The notes beneath the pieces are model-generated. The model saw nothing but the letters and a program-made list of their open reading frames with translations. It was not told the DNA's origin and did no database searches. Positions 1 to 12,022 of a DNA stretch of 64,000 nucleotides are shown one piece after another. Every line of letters begins with the position of its first letter. The first letter of the stretch is position 1. The DNA comes from Hygrocybe punicea (lineage: Eukaryota; Basidiomycota; Agaricomycetes; Agaricales; Hygrophoraceae), in NCBI GenBank assembly GCA_963556145.1, contig OY744469.1, positions 5,242,767 through 5,306,766 on the forward strand. Direction: 5' to 3'. The translations under genes and the position numbers were made by a program.

Positions 1-219
1 AACATTGCCATCTGGAACATGCATCTAGACGAAGATCACCACTTCAATGATATCGTCGACTCGGGTCTGGTTCCGATGGGTAATGGAGGAGGCTTCAGAA
101 TTGTCGTATTTAAAGGTGCAGGTTATCTTAGGAACAAGGGCGCTCGTGGGTTTGAGAACTGGTGTTGCAGCGGAAATCAGGAGCAACGAGATAATGTAAT
201 TCACTTCAAATCTTGCTAA
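1..219 (+). CDS. 3' end of an unrecognised small-protein gene (partial)
   Basis: The frame is open from the first base of the window and stops at 219, so this is a C-terminal piece of about 72 residues. It is rich in Gly and aromatic residues and has a compact motif, FRIVVFKGAGYL, followed by GARGFENWCCSG. The last residues are hydrophilic. The regular Gly/Trp/Cys pattern looks like a small secreted beta-rich protein, but I do not recognise the family and the N-terminus lies outside the window. It could also be a pseudogene fragment. No neighbour helps: the next 680 bp hold nothing recognisable. Confidence 0.35.
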   Translation, partial: NIAIWNMHLDEDHHFNDIVDSGLVPMGNGGGFRIVVFKGAGYLRNKGARGFENWCCSGNQEQRDNVIHFKSC

Positions 220-898
220 TGGGCGACAGTACAGATACTCTACTTTCCAAATTCATTATATGGAGCGTGAGATACTCTGTAACCTTATTTTCCACAGTAA
301 TCGTCAAGACCATGTCCATACACATTTTCGGTGAACAGGTAGGCATTATTAATGCACAGAACCTTTCATAATTATATCTTGTCAGGCAACGGAAGAGAAT
401 GCAGAGAATGCGCGTCTTTTCCTCCTTCGTGGGTGCGCTAGCTTAAAAGCGGCATTTTCACCGTTGAAAGGTCTAGCTGTGTACTTTCGGATCAAGTGCG
501 CCGTGGACCAGCCCGGGATCGTTCGTACTCCCAATCGATGGAGGGTAAGGCTTCGTAGAAAGGCTCAGCTAGACGATGTCAGATTATCCTGGCCTCTGCG
601 TTTTTGCTGATTCACTTGGTGGCGTTCTTGTCAATGAATCATAGAGTCGCGATCATCTAAAGCTAGAGCTCTAGAGGCTTGGCAAGGGCAAGCTTGCTCT
701 AGCTCGAAAGGAACTGCTCAACATTCAATATTCAACGTTCAACACTGGCTCGTTCGCAGGGCCCACCAGCAAATGCAGAATCCCTATGCTCAAGCCCTGG
801 GCTGACCGAGTTCGGCCTCTGTTCGTGCCTTGTGTTGCGAAAAGAACCGGCTGAACATTGATGACTAGCGCTGAAGAGTAGTGAGGTCAAGGCACGGC
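220..898. other. intergenic, nothing recognised
   Basis: There is no long open frame, no repeat shared with the rest of the window and no RNA gene that I can recognise. The stretch has ordinary mixed composition, unlike the low-complexity DNA further right, so it may be single-copy host DNA. Confidence 0.4.
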
Positions 899-901
899 TG
901 A

Positions 902-1756
902 TGGATTGCAAGTCCCCGCTTATTAGAGAACCTTGTTGTCCTTGGACTCAATCATTCTTTCCCTCCCCCGAAATTCTCTACCACAGTAAGCTGCCCTGTT
1001 AGTTTCACTGGAACGTTCTCACAACCACTGCAGCATTGCTGCGGGCAAATCCTCCATGCCCTTTTGTCAGTTACGTACCAAGCCATCCGCCCAACGTGTA
1101 CGTACTGCCATAACCAACGGCCATTCTCTCAGTCAGCCACGTTGACGCCACTGCCACCGACAGTTACCGAAGCACTTGCACAAGACCCCACATCTCAAGT
1201 CGGAACTCACGCCAACATCCTACAAAGCAGTACAGGCTTCCATGACACGCTGTACTTCACGGCTCTCTTTGCCGTACTTCATTCGCTGGCGTTCCCGGTG
1301 AACACTGCCGCTGTCCTCGGGATCAATTGCCGTGGTAGTCAGGAATGTTCGGCTGATCTTAGCACGGTCGCACAATCCCTCGTCACGACCATTATGGGCA
1401 TTGACCCCAGTCAATGGTACAACAACGGCGAACATATCGCGCGCCAATCAGAACCGTTCACAGGTGGAAATCTCACCGTCTGCCCGTTTTTGCAGCACAT
1501 ACCAAGCGGTGCCACCGGCATGGATATCCAACGTCTCGCCCATTACATCACCGACCACGGTTGTGCTATCTGTGGCAGCGTCCCTTTCCATTTCCCCTCA
1601 GACAACCACGTTTCGAAAGGGGAACTTACCTTCAACGTTGTTTCTACCCCCACTTCCACACAGGCGAAAACGGCGACAGCAACAACCGCAACTACTTTGC
1701 AGTCAACAACTTCTTCAAGTCCTCCTGCCAACATCCCCTCTAACATGGAGGGATAG
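902..1756 (+). CDS. KP4-like killer-toxin domain protein, start unresolved
   Basis: KP4-type proteins are small, secreted, Cys-rich fungal proteins; the viral prototype blocks calcium channels. The readable domain runs from about 1317 to 1640 and shows LGINCRGS, then WYNNGEHIA, CPFLQ, HGCAICGSVP and KGELTFNVVS, which is the order seen in fungal KP4-like proteins. A hydrophobic stretch ending in PVNTAAV just before LGINC would serve as a signal peptide. The frame is open from 902 but has no ATG before the domain. An ATG at 1242 is in another frame, so either a 5' exon is spliced on (a GTAAGC lies at 986) or a frameshift has removed the start. The family Cys after GEHIA is replaced by Arg. A Thr/Ser/Ala-rich tail of about 40 residues follows. 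It may be a decaying host gene; its function is inferred from similarity only. Confidence 0.6.
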   Translation, partial: WIASPRLLENLVVLGLNHSFPPPKFSTTVSCPVSFTGTFSQPLQHCCGQILHALLSVTYQAIRPTCTYCHNQRPFSQSATLTPLPPTVTEALAQDPTSQVGTHANILQSSTGFHDTLYFTALFAVLHSLAFPVNTAAVLGINCRGSQECSADLSTVAQSLVTTIMGIDPSQWYNNGEHIARQSEPFTGGNLTVCPFLQHIPSGATGMDIQRLAHYITDHGCAICGSVPFHFPSDNHVSKGELTFNVVSTPTSTQAKTATATTATTLQSTTSSSPPANIPSNMEG

Positions 1757-2292
1757 AGCATTGTCCCGGCGGGTCACCTGGAGACGCTCTCTCATGCACA
1801 TTTACCGCTCAGGCAAGCGGAATCCTTCTTCTTTCCGCGCTAATAACCAACTACTCGCACTCATTTGTCGAGGGTCAAGCTCGGCTTGATTTGACAGGGA
1901 TGGGAACGTCACCTTTCTCAACTTTGATGGTGGGAGCATTCCTGGTGATCTGGATGATAGACTGTGACTCACAAAATCGGATGAGTGTCATGACTAAGTA
2001 GGGTAAAAGCATACAATTGCTTTGGAAGCCTTCGTAGATGGCTGCACTGCTGCTTCCTTGCTATCATCTTCATCTACGAAGCCACCATAGAGATCGGAAA
2101 ATCTCTCATCAGGGTCAGCCTGCTGAGCTGCTGCCAAGATGGTAGTTGCTTGTCTACCATGTCCAGACGTCTGGAGAGGTTTCAAGTTTGTTTTGTTCCA
2201 TAATTTTGATGTGTGTATTTCAGTTTTGAACTGAGGTAAGAGACCGGATGGATGTCCTGGTTTAGATTTCTTTGCAATGCTAAGAAGGCCCA
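1757..2292 (-). other. spacer with a 99-codon minus-strand frame (1994-2293), no family recognised
   Basis: The minus-strand frame starts at 2293 and ends at 1994. It encodes a hydrophilic peptide with RFSDLYGGFVDEDDSKE near its C-terminus, of the kind seen in exons of TE-linked hypothetical proteins in this group of fungi. Its first codons coincide with the border of the fold-back element at 2293, so it is probably a truncated exon. No promoter or splice partner could be fixed. The remaining bases show nothing. Confidence 0.25.
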
Positions 2293-3579
2293 CACATCAG
2301 GACTTTCATCATTTAGTCAGGATCTAAAGTTATTTCTAAAGTTAGCAGCAAAATATAATCTTTAGATTTACATTTAGGCCAAGTCTAAATATTGAATTTA
2401 AGTCATGAATAAATAAATGTCTAAATTAATTGTTTTCTCTTGCCTTTAGATCAGTCCTGCAATCAAAATAAGTATCAGTGCTAAATTGTAGAGGGAAAGT
2501 ATCATTTAGATTTGAGTTTACTCATGTTTGCTAGTCCAAATTTAGGCATCACTTTAAGGCAAACTGAAATTTATAATTTTGATTGAATAAAAATATTTAA
2601 TTTAATGGATATCAAAATGTACCATTTTGGTAGTTATCAAAAGTTATGATTCTGTCAGAACTAAAGTGATTGCACACTCCCATCGCCCACTCATCATCCA
2701 CTCATTGCTAGGCAAATGCACGGATTGGGCGGATCAGCACGGATCACAGATACGGATCGCCTCGGATACGGGTCTGGATCAAGATTTCCCGATCTGTGCA
2801 CCCATGTATCCGTAACCGGTCCCTATTTGGGTAGTGTCACGGTACCCACGTCACACATCAACATCACCAACCACAGCCACAACCACAGCCATGGCGACAA
2901 CAACAACGAGAACNNNNNNNNNNNNNNNNNNNNNNNNNNNNNNNNNNNNNNNNNNNNNNNNNNNNNNNNNNNNNNNNNNNNNNNNNNNNNNNNNNNNNNN
3001 NNNNNNNNNNNNNNNNNNNNNNNNNNNNNNNNNNNNNNNNNNNNNNNNNNNNNNNNNNNNNNNNNNNNNNNNNNNNNNNNNNNNNNNNNNNNNNNNNNNN
3101 NNNNNNNNNNNNNGATCCGTATCCATGATCCGCGCTGATCCGCCCAATCCGTGCATTTGCCTAGCAATGAGTGGATGATGAGTGGGCGATGGGAGTGTGC
3201 AATCACTTTAGTTCTGACAGAATCATAACTTTTGATAACTACCAAAATGGTACATTTTGATATCCATTAAATTAAATATTTTTATTCAATCAAAATTATA
3301 AATTTCAGTTTGCCTTAAAGTGATGCCTAAATTTGGACTAGCAAACATGAGTACACTCAAATCTAAATGATACTTTCCCTCTACAATTTAGCACTGATAA
3401 TTATTTTGATTGCAGGACTGATCTAAAGGCAAGGGAAAACAATTAATTTAGACATTTATGTATTCATGACTTAAATTCAATATTTAGACTTGGCCTAAAT
3501 GTAAATCTAAAGATTATATTTTGTTGCTAACTTTAGAAATAACTTTAGATCCTGACTAAATGTTGGAAGTCCTGATGTG
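2293..3579. mobile_element. fold-back element with long inverted arms and an assembly gap in the middle
   Basis: The left arm (2293 to about 2790) and the right arm (about 3116 to 3579) are near-identical reverse complements. The outer ends read CACATCAGGACTT and AAGTCCTGATGTG. Both arms are AT-rich, with many copies of the word CTAAA/TTTAG, and become GC-richer inwards, where the word GGATACGGATC repeats in both orientations. Inside lies an ACC/ACA-type tract that runs into the run of Ns. No open frame is present, so it is non-autonomous. A CCA flanks both ends, but a 3-bp match is weak evidence for a target duplication. The inner GGATACGGATC part resembles the hAT-type elements elsewhere in the window and may be a nested copy. 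Confidence 0.75.
2914..3113. other. assembly gap (200 N)
   Basis: This is exactly 200 Ns, which suggests a placeholder rather than a measured length. It falls in the loop of the fold-back element directly after a trinucleotide-type tract, the kind of sequence short reads fail to cross. The true size and content of the loop are unknown. Confidence 0.95.
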
Positions 3580-3639
3580 CCATCAATCAACCAAATGGCA
3601 GTAATGATAGTTACATGACAAAAGACTCACACTGGGCCA

Positions 3640-5110
3640 GCCAATCTTGGCCAACCAATATCTTTCTCCAGGGCAGATGGCTTGGCCAAGGGGTCTATGT
3701 TCTGAGGGACATGAGTTGGCCGAAGCAGAGGGATATATTGGTCAACTGGTCTGGGTATATTGGCTGGCCATGGAACATGGATTGGCCGACCAGTCAGGTA
3801 TATTGGCTGGCCATCAAAGGTGGATTGGCTGACCAGTCTGGGTATTTTGGTTGGCCATGGAGCATGGGTTGGCCGACCAGCCTGGGTATTTGGGCTGGCC
3901 ATGAAACATGGATTGGCCGACTGGTCTGGGTATTTGAGCTGGCCATGGAGCATGGGTTGGCCGACCATCTGGGTATGTCAGCTGGCCATGGAACATGGAT
4001 TGGCTGACCACAGTGGGTATATTGGCTGGCCATGGAACATGGGTTGGCCGACTGGTGTGGGTATTTTGGTTGGCCATGGAGCATGGGTTGGCTGACCAGC
4101 CTGGGTATTTGGGCTGGCCATGAAACATGGATTGGCCGACTGGTCTGGGTATTTGGGCTGGCCATGGAGCATGGGTTGGCCGACCATCTGGGTATGTCAG
4201 CTGGCCATGGAACATGGATTGGCTGACCACAGTGGGTATTTGGGCTGGCCATGAAACATGGATTGGCCGACTGGTCTGGGTATTTGGGCTGGCCATGGAG
4301 CATGGGTTGGCCGACCGGTCTGGGTATTTCAGTTGGCCATGGAGCATGGATTGGCCGACCATCTGGGTATGTCAGCTGGCCATGGAACATGGATTGGCTG
4401 ACCACAGTGGGTATATTGGCTGGCCATGGAACATGGGTTGGCCGACTGGTGTGGGTATTTTGGTTGGCCATGGAGCATGGGTTGGCTGACCAGCCTGGGT
4501 ATATCAGTTGGCCACGGGAGATGGATTGGCCAACCACCCTGGGTATTTTGGTTGGCCATGGACCATGGGTTGGACAACAGGTCTGGGTATTTCTACTGGC
4601 CATGGAACATGGATTCACTGACTGCCCTGGCTATTGTGGCTGGCGATGGACCATGAATCGGCTGATCTGAATGGGTACATTGGCTGCATGGGTTGGCTGA
4701 ATCTTTGGGTATATTAGCTGGCAATAGAACATTGGTTGGCTGAAGCCGGTGGGTACACAGGCTGGCCATAGGAAGGGGGTTGGCCAATGTTATGGATATC
4801 CCAGCTCATGGAACACCAATTGACAACAGCTTGTGGTGTACTGGGCTCGCCATAGGACATAGTCATAGGTTGGCCAATCCTAGTTAGTATATTGGCTGAT
4901 CAAACACAGGTTGATTACTCCTTTGAGTCTGTTGGCTGGCCATGAAAAATGAGTTGGCCAATGTTATGGATACATCAGCTGCCCATGGGGTTAGCCTACA
5001 CTAGGACTACATTGGCTGGTCATGGGACATGGGTTAGCTGATCCTATCAGGTCTTTGGCTGGCTGTGGGCCATGGATTGGCCAGCCCGAGATATATTGGC
5101 CAGCCATGAT
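3640..5110 (+). repeat. 44-bp satellite array, left copy
   Basis: The array is built on a unit of about 44 bp of the form CTGGGTATTTGGGCTGGCCA then TGGAGCATGGGTTGGCCGACC. It is regular from 3730 to 4620 and more diverged from 4620 to 5110. Because 44 is not a multiple of three, the frames reading through it cycle through three peptides every 132 bp, and a 274-codon open frame on the minus strand results. I regard these frames as by-products of the array. Every unit carries TTGGCCA and CCATGG-like palindromic words. The same array occurs inverted at 42050-42760. Confidence 0.85.
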
Positions 5111-5845
5111 ATGGTTGGCTGACAATCTGACTTAGGGTTAGGGTTGAGGCCGATAAAATTCAATACATTCATTCTAACCCACTCACAGCTTAACACTACA
5201 ACAAGTACTGCTACTGTGAATTCACAAACACATCTGAAAGGACCAAAAACAAGACCCCAAAGCCATTCAGTCTTGATCTCAAAGAAGGAGCTCTTCTCCT
5301 TCTTGATCAAGACTGACTGACAAAGAAAATACTGCCAAAAATTTTGCAAACACATAACCAAAAATATTTCAACATAGATACTCAAATAAACCAAACTAAG
5401 AATATTACCTGGTCTCAATGTCACTAATGGGAGGCTTACAAATAATAATGCGACTTACCTGGTCAAATTTCAATGAGACCACCAGGCCCACTACAAGTAG
5501 TTTGCCCGGCAAGGAAATCACCTGCCCATTCATTCCTGAAGACCTGTAAAGTGACCAGCACTCATTTCTGAGGACCGGCCACCAACAGTTGGCATGCAGA
5601 GATGCCACAATATTCACTGTTGTTGCCTGGTACAACAACCAAGGATCCTGTTGTGTCACCCAAGGTGGTAGTGGTAGTTGCAGTGCAATCCTTGGCCATG
5701 TGTCCTGCTCCTCTGCATATAGGTTGAAGATTTGGCCTCTGAAGTGGAGGCTTTGGTGGAAGAGGATCCTGAAGCATGGGAAATCTCCGATTACCATTCC
5801 CCCAGCTTGTACTTAATTGTTCATGTGACTTAATGTGTTTGTTGA
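5111..5845. repeat. unique part of the left fold-back arm
   Basis: This stretch matches the reverse complement of 41328-42050, including the segment with two telomere-like TTAGGG units at 5133-5144 and the tract around GTTGCCTGGTACAACAACC. No gene is visible; the open frames here are short and not conserved between the arms. Its right end at 5845 is the LINE-1 insertion point, and the arm resumes at 13918. Confidence 0.7.
5835..5845. repeat. LINE-1 target-site duplication, copy next to the poly-A end
   Basis: GTGTTTGTTGA lies directly left of the poly-T run and recurs at 13918-13928 beyond the 5' end of the LINE. The matching right-arm sequence of the fold-back, GTGTTTGTTGATGACATCAC read in reverse at about 39950-39975, carries the site only once, as expected for an unoccupied site. 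Confidence 0.85.
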
Positions 5846-6323
5846 TTTTTTTTTTTTTTTTTTTTTTTCATATTATTGTCCCTCAGGGCGAGCCCTATGT
5901 CGGACCTTACATACAAGGGCAAAATATATACAAATACGGGAGCCTTCCCGAAACCTGTGCCTCTGGTTTGCGAGTGCGACCACGATGGATTAAGTCCCCT
6001 GTGGACCCAGCATGTCCATGCTGTTTTAAACGCCTGACCTGACGTGTGAGGGGGCCCAGTGTCTAGAGCGAGGTAGTGGAGTGCGGGTGGTCTAGACGAG
6101 CTAAGTGCTCGGCTGCCTGGGCGGCCATGCATGGAGGGGGCTGTCACAGGGAGAAGAGTAAAAGAGAAAGGGTATGATGGCCGGGTGAGTGGACGAGGGT
6201 GAGAGGTTATGCGGGCGGTGGGTCGAGTGCTTATTGCGATTGTGTTGAGCGTACGTGTGACAGGGAGGTGTCCCAATGTGGGCGAGCGGAGAGAGGGGGG
6301 TATGCTGTGTAAGAGTGTGTTAG

Positions 6324-9300
6324 TTATGTGAGCGTGGGGGAGGTGAGGTCACCGAATGAGGCTTTTAATCTTCCTGTGCTTCGTATGAATTTAATGAGTT
6401 CTTGAATGCCTCTGGGGTCGTTGAGGAGGTGTGAGAGAGAACGGGCTTGGTTCCTAAGTGTGTTGGTGAGCTTGTGCCACACGTGGAAGTAGGCAGGACA
6501 TTCGAAGAGGAAGTGCTGGACGGTCTCGATGGCCATCTCGCACTTGGGGCAGGCGTTGGTGTCAGATCTGTTGATTCTATGTAGGTAAGCATTAAGGGGG
6601 ATGTGGTTAGTGCATAGCTGGGTAAGGAGGCTTGTCTGCAGTCACGTTAGCTTGTCAGCAGTTTTAAGGAAATTGCGTAGAGGGAAGTCAGGGTCAATGC
6701 GGGAGAAGCGTATGAAATGTGGTGACTGGTGCCATTCCTCACGCCAAAGGTTTGTAAGGTGTCTGCTGAATGTGAGTTTGAGAGCCGATGTGTTAGAGGG
6801 GAGAGTGCCGCTGCAGAGGGCGACCGGTAGTGTACGACGTGGACTGGGGTCGTTTCTCGCTGCTTTCTTAGCTTCGGAGTCGGCTTTCTCATTCCCAACT
6901 ACCCCTTCATGCCCCGAGATCCATCTGAGAGTGATGGTGAGATGTTGATTAGTGTCGACCAGGCGCCGCGTGAGGGCATGGGAGGTGTCGAGGATGTGTT
7001 GCCCAGATTTCGTGTAGGGTGCGATTAGCACGTTTATGGTGGGCTGACAGTTGATGTATATGGAGGTGGAACATAAACGAGATTCGCGGCTGAGTAGCTG
7101 TAGGGCAAGTAGGCTGGCTATGTTTTCTGCTTCGACATTGTGGTGGTCCGTGCTGGAGCCTAGGTGGTAGCGGAGGACTTTGGGCCGGGATCTTCCAGTG
7201 CGGTACAGTACAGCTGCTGCCCCTACACTGTCGTCGAGGGTCATCAGAGTAGATCTTGATGTCGGCATTGTCGATGTTGTGGAGTGCGATGGATTCTTCT
7301 CTGGAAGGGGGGATAATTGTGTTGAAGGCTGGGGGGTGACGGGAGGAGGAGGTGGGGAAATGGATGGGTTCTATGTGGTCAGGGTTGATGTCAAAGAGGT
7401 GGGTGAGAGTGTGGAGTGGGGATCTGTGTTTAGCGACTAAGTGTCTGGCGCATTTTCTAAGTGGATTGTGCAGTGGGTGCGAGGCAGGTAATGTCGATAG
7501 TTGTTACGTTTCCAACTCCGCTTCCAACCCCGATGCCCATTCCATTACCTACCATGACGATTCTGCACTGCACACCCTCCTTTGTTCATTTCATTTTGTC
7601 CTTTGTATTCTTTTCAACGTCGTTGTTTCTTCATTCGGACATCCTTGTATTTTCTTGTCCTTGTTCTCTTTTCTTCTAGAACAATCCAGACCGACCATGG
7701 ACACATCCCCACGTTACCTTGCTGTACCCGAATAGTCTCCTTGCCGACGGACATCATCGCTATTGTCTTTTCCCTCGCCCTGACATATTGTTGACTTCAT
7801 CCCATGACAAACCGATTCACAATGGCTGTACTCCCGACACAGCTAATTACCGTAATCATCATTAGCAGCATCGCCATCACCTTCCTGATCGGTTTTTACC
7901 TTGTTATGTTCTATCTTTGGCATCGGTACCGAAACCCTTCTGCCATCGATACTTCCAACTTCCACCTTGACAATATATCGACACGTAATTGACAATTGCC
8001 ATACCTGGATATATGGTTTCCACTTTCGTACCCTGTGCCTACCATTATCCTCCCTGACAATCCGACGACATTCCTCACCTGTATGCGAACTCTGAACAAT
8101 CCCCGATCACAAGACATTTCACTGTTCTCTCTAATCCGACCATCGCCGAAGCACATTCTTTTGGACTTCGACCACAGACCATACGACTTCCCAAACAGTG
8201 AACCAACCCCTATCGCATATTGTTCGCACGACATCGCTTCATTGCAGTACCCGACGACTTGTTCCCACAGCTTGTCACCTGTGCCATGACTCGAAACCTG
8301 GACCCACATTCATTTACCCTTTTCCATCTATAACCTTGATATCTCCCACACTCGTTTACAACAATACCCTTTCTTGGATAAATACCGACATCAGGTGGAC
8401 TGCATTGTTCCACAGACAGGACAAGACATCACCCCTCGATACGTCATTGACACAGACATCGTCATCCGGTACAGCTTATGCTGTTCACATGTCTGACCTC
8501 GACTATCCCACCATCCTAGTTGGTTTTCCCTCCATACATTCCTTTGTTTTCCTTTATACCGACCTTGTCGCTATGTCCCTGCTACCTCAAGACACTCTCA
8601 TCACCAATCCTACACTGGACGATACCCATCTTCGACCCGACCATGCAATGCACTTGCCAAACTGCGTACTTGCCCATTACAGCAAGTGTAGACCCCGAAT
8701 TGGCAATTCTGCATGTCACATGATCCGATGACAAATCATCCGAGTCATCTGGACCTCTTCTATCCTCAACGACACCCGGGCCTCCAGTTGGATCGCGAGA
8801 ACATTGACATGAGGACGCCTCATGTATGCCTCATGGTGAACACATGGTAGAGTTGGACATGTTGTGGCTTCATGGTTGTATTCCTATTTACCTCCCCTCA
8901 AGACCAGCCACTATATGTACTGTTCTTGTTGTTGGTTCGGACTTTTTCTTCTTTTCCTTTCCTTACGTTTAGTCTGGTTCTTGGGGCAGACTCATCTTGT
9001 TTTGGGTAACCCCCACGGCTCGCAATGACATTAGACCTTGACCCCCCCCCTCTTAGCAGTGTTGTCTTAGCTGTAAGCAACAATGAAAACTGCTGTCCTC
9101 TCCTCTGGAATCCGATCCCTAGTTAAGTTGATTGTTGCCGGAGCCTGCTGCAGAAGCGATCCGTAACAATAGTCGGATGATTGATCTGTGGCATGCTTTG
9201 TGCATGAGGAGGTCTACGGGGGGCAAGCCGGCATGTAGGTCGAGGAGGTCGTTGGGTGTCATTCTGAGGGCCCCCGTGATGGGTATCGATGCTATGCGTT

Positions 9301-12022
9301 GGGTCTTGGTTAGTTCCCGCATCGCTCTTACTGACCCGCATCTGTGAGCGTTATTGGCAATTCTATGCACTGGTGTGTACCAAACGTCCACGGCATATAT
9401 CATCTTTGGGATTGCCACTGAGGTGTAAAGTTGACGCATGAGTTTTCTGGGTATGCTGGATTTGGGGCGTGCGATTCTTCGGAAGAGGTGTAGCCATTTA
9501 GTGGTCTTCGCGATGGCATTTTCCCGTTGTTCGTGCCAGCAAAGGTGCTGGTCCAAGATGATGCCGAGGAAGCGGTGAGACTTGACTGGCGAGATGGCTG
9601 TGTTGTTTAGGATTAGTGGTGGTCTTGGCGAATCGGTGCGCTGTGAAAAGTCTATTAGTGCGAATTTGCTGATTTCGAATTTGGAATTGTGCTCTTTGGC
9701 CCATGAGTATGCTCCCCCAGGTTTCGACATGAGTTTCTTGAGGATTTGGTTGGTTTCAGCAAAGTCCTTGCCCTCTACGTAGTAAGCTACATCGTCGACG
9801 AAGGCTACTGCCAGTTCCTGGCAACCTGTGGGAATTTCGATTAAGTCAGCATTGTAGAATAGGTATATAATCATTGAAATCGGGTCCCCTTGTCCTATGC
9901 CATTGGCGAGGAGGATAGGGTCAGAGATGTAGTCGTTGAAGGTGAGGCATGTGGTGTGATCCTTGAGGAGGTTGCCGACTAAACAAACAAGATGTTCAGG
10001 TATCTTTCTTTTGCGCATGTTGTGGAGTAGTTGGTTCGTTACTGCGTTGGGGAAGGCGCCTTCGATATCTATGAAGAGGATTGCCGCGATTCGTTTGTTG
10101 CGCCAGGCGTGTTTGATGCAGTGAATTAAAACATGCATCGAGTCTATCGTGGTGTGGCCCGGTTGACCTCCAAAGTGGTGGGCGGGCAGGAGATGGTGTT
10201 CATCTACCATGTGGGAGATGATTTCTGCAGTGATAGAAGTCAGCAGTTTCGGGAGGGTATTGAGTGGGACTATGGGGCAGTATGCTTTGGGTATATCGTA
10301 TCTGGGTTTGCCCGGTTTGCGTAGCGCCCTGGTGATGGAATCTTTCCAAGGGTCGTGGTAGATTTTGAGGTGGAGTATCGCATTGAAGATGGGGTGGATG
10401 CGATCGATGAGTAGGTCGGCTGACTCTTTTAGTACGATATTAGGGATGCCGTCTGGGCCTGGTACCTTGTGGGGTTGGACCCTGCCGATGTGTTCTTTGA
10501 TCTGATCACAGGATATTTCCACTGTGAATGGTATGTGGGGAGGGTAGTTATAATTGGGTGGCACGGAGGAGTGTGAGGGTGGTGGGGGAAAGAATGATTT
10601 AGCTATAGCGAGGCTTTTGTCCTCGTTGGAAGTGGCGTATGCTGTCAGGCCCCTTGGGAGGGTGTACTCTAAAGTGGGGATGGCTGATTTGCCGCCATCT
10701 CCTCTGGGGTAGTCGCTAATGGGATTCGATATGCATTTGTTTATAGTCCAGATGTTGTGGTCCTTGGCATCGTCGAGAAATGCGGCCCAGTGTCTTTCTT
10801 TGGCTTTTAGGATTTCGGCACCATAGTGATTATGTGCCATTTTGTGTTCTTTATGGCTTGGGTGAGTGTTGTCTAGGCAAAATTTGTATGATAAACGACT
10901 TAGCCTGTTTTTCTTTCGTTTAAGCTGGTTCAGGTGTGGGGTCCACCAGCGCTTTGAGTGGAGACAGGGGGCCGAGAGGGGAACCGCAAGCTCGATGGAC
11001 GATTGTATGGCCGTAGTGAGGCCTGAAATGGCGTTGTCGAGCTGTACCTGTGAAGTGATTTGTATGGGCGGGGGAAGGTGCGACAGGTGGGTATTGAGTT
11101 GATCCCTGAAGTTGTCCCAATTGACTAGGTGAAAGTTGCGTGTGGGGGGGTTAGTTTTTATCTGGGGGGGAAGAGCAATGGCAGTTAGGATGGGGATGTG
11201 GTCAGTGCCTGTGGGCCGAAGTTCTGGTTTGGTGTCGCAGACGGAAATGAGGTGGATGGATTTCGCTGTGCTGAACACGTTATCGGTTCTGGTCCAGTTT
11301 TTTGTGACCATGGATTCGAGGGTGGGTAGGTTCTTAGGTAGTGCCATCGTCATATCACAGTTGGCAGTAGCTTCTATGAGGTGATGGGCGAGGGCAAGGG
11401 CGTTGGCGGTGAAGAGATGGTAGTTACGTTCCTCGTCCCAGAGTGGGTGATGTCTGTTGAAGTCGCCACACCAGAACATGTGATCGTTCTCGCGACGATG
11501 TAAGGATACTTCATGTGTCCTGGCGAATAGGTGCAGAGTGTCGAGGGTGTTGGAATGGAGGCAATCGTTGTAGATGTTGAAGAGGGCGAGGTTGCCTAAG
11601 GGTCCTTTGACGCGAATGCCCGTAAGGTCGTTGGAGCCGTGGATATTTATTTGTTCCCACGAGTTTGTGTTGAGTCTGACGTTGACTAGGATGACGGAAT
11701 GGACTGGTGTGTTGGAGGTGAGACGGTCAGAGGGGTAGATTACCCTCCAATTGTGGGTGGCTTTGGTGTTGCCGTAATAGTCGAAGTAAGGTTCTTGTAG
11801 TAGAAGGAGGTCGCATTTGGTGTGTATCATGGAATTGATGAGGTCCCAGTGTGCTTTCACTGATTTGTTGAGGTTAATCTGCCAGATGTTTAAGTGTACG
11901 GGATGTGGAGCGGGTTGTTCAGGCATGAGGCGACGGTGCTGTGGGGGGAGGTATGCTGATTGCGTGGATGTCATTGGGGGGTATGGGGGTGGGGAGAAGG
12001 GGGGGGAGAGGCGTTGTGTCAT
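6324..12022 (-). pseudogene. LINE-1 ORF2: endonuclease, reverse transcriptase, RNase H (interrupted)
   Basis: In copies that work, this protein nicks the target and reverse-transcribes the LINE RNA. The first 953 residues (12022-9163) are intact. The AP-type endonuclease shows NIWQINLNKS, LLLQEPYFD, CGDFNRHHPLWDEERN and GTDHIP. The reverse transcriptase shows FGGQPGHTTIDSM, LFIDIEGAFPNA, GIGQGDPIS and the catalytic AFVDDV. The frame is then cut by foreign DNA at 9160 and resumes at about 7498 with LPASHPLHN. RNase H follows (YSD, then VEAENIASLLAL and TLRWISGHEGVVGNEKAD) after a frameshift near 7255. The tail has TGA at 6642-6644 where relatives have Arg, then the knuckle CPKCEMAIETVQHFLFEC. 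The first Met overlaps ORF1 by about 100 bp in another frame; a later Met near MPEQPAPHP would shorten the overlap. Confidence 0.85.
7499..9156 (+). mobile_element. 1.66-kb non-coding insertion in LINE-1 ORF2, LTR-like, unclassified
   Basis: The LINE reading frame stops making sense at 9160 and resumes at 7498. CGAT borders the insert on both sides (7495-7498 and 9157-9160). The insert has only short frames on either strand and is pyrimidine-rich on the plus strand. It has a TATA-like CTATATGTA near 8911 and contains TGTTACG near its left end and CTGCTGCA near its right end. Size and lack of coding sequence suggest a solo LTR, but the TG...CA ends do not coincide exactly with the CGAT repeats, so the class is uncertain. 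Confidence 0.5.

Noticed and set aside
3627..4670. Frames of up to 274 codons in the 44-bp satellite
   Set aside because: The period is not a multiple of three, so the peptide cycles through three unrelated readings. The inverted copy does not keep the same frames open.
7804..8731. Short frames with hydrophobic stretches in the LINE-1 insert
   Set aside because: They are scattered over frames, without motifs, in a block that behaves as a non-coding insertion.
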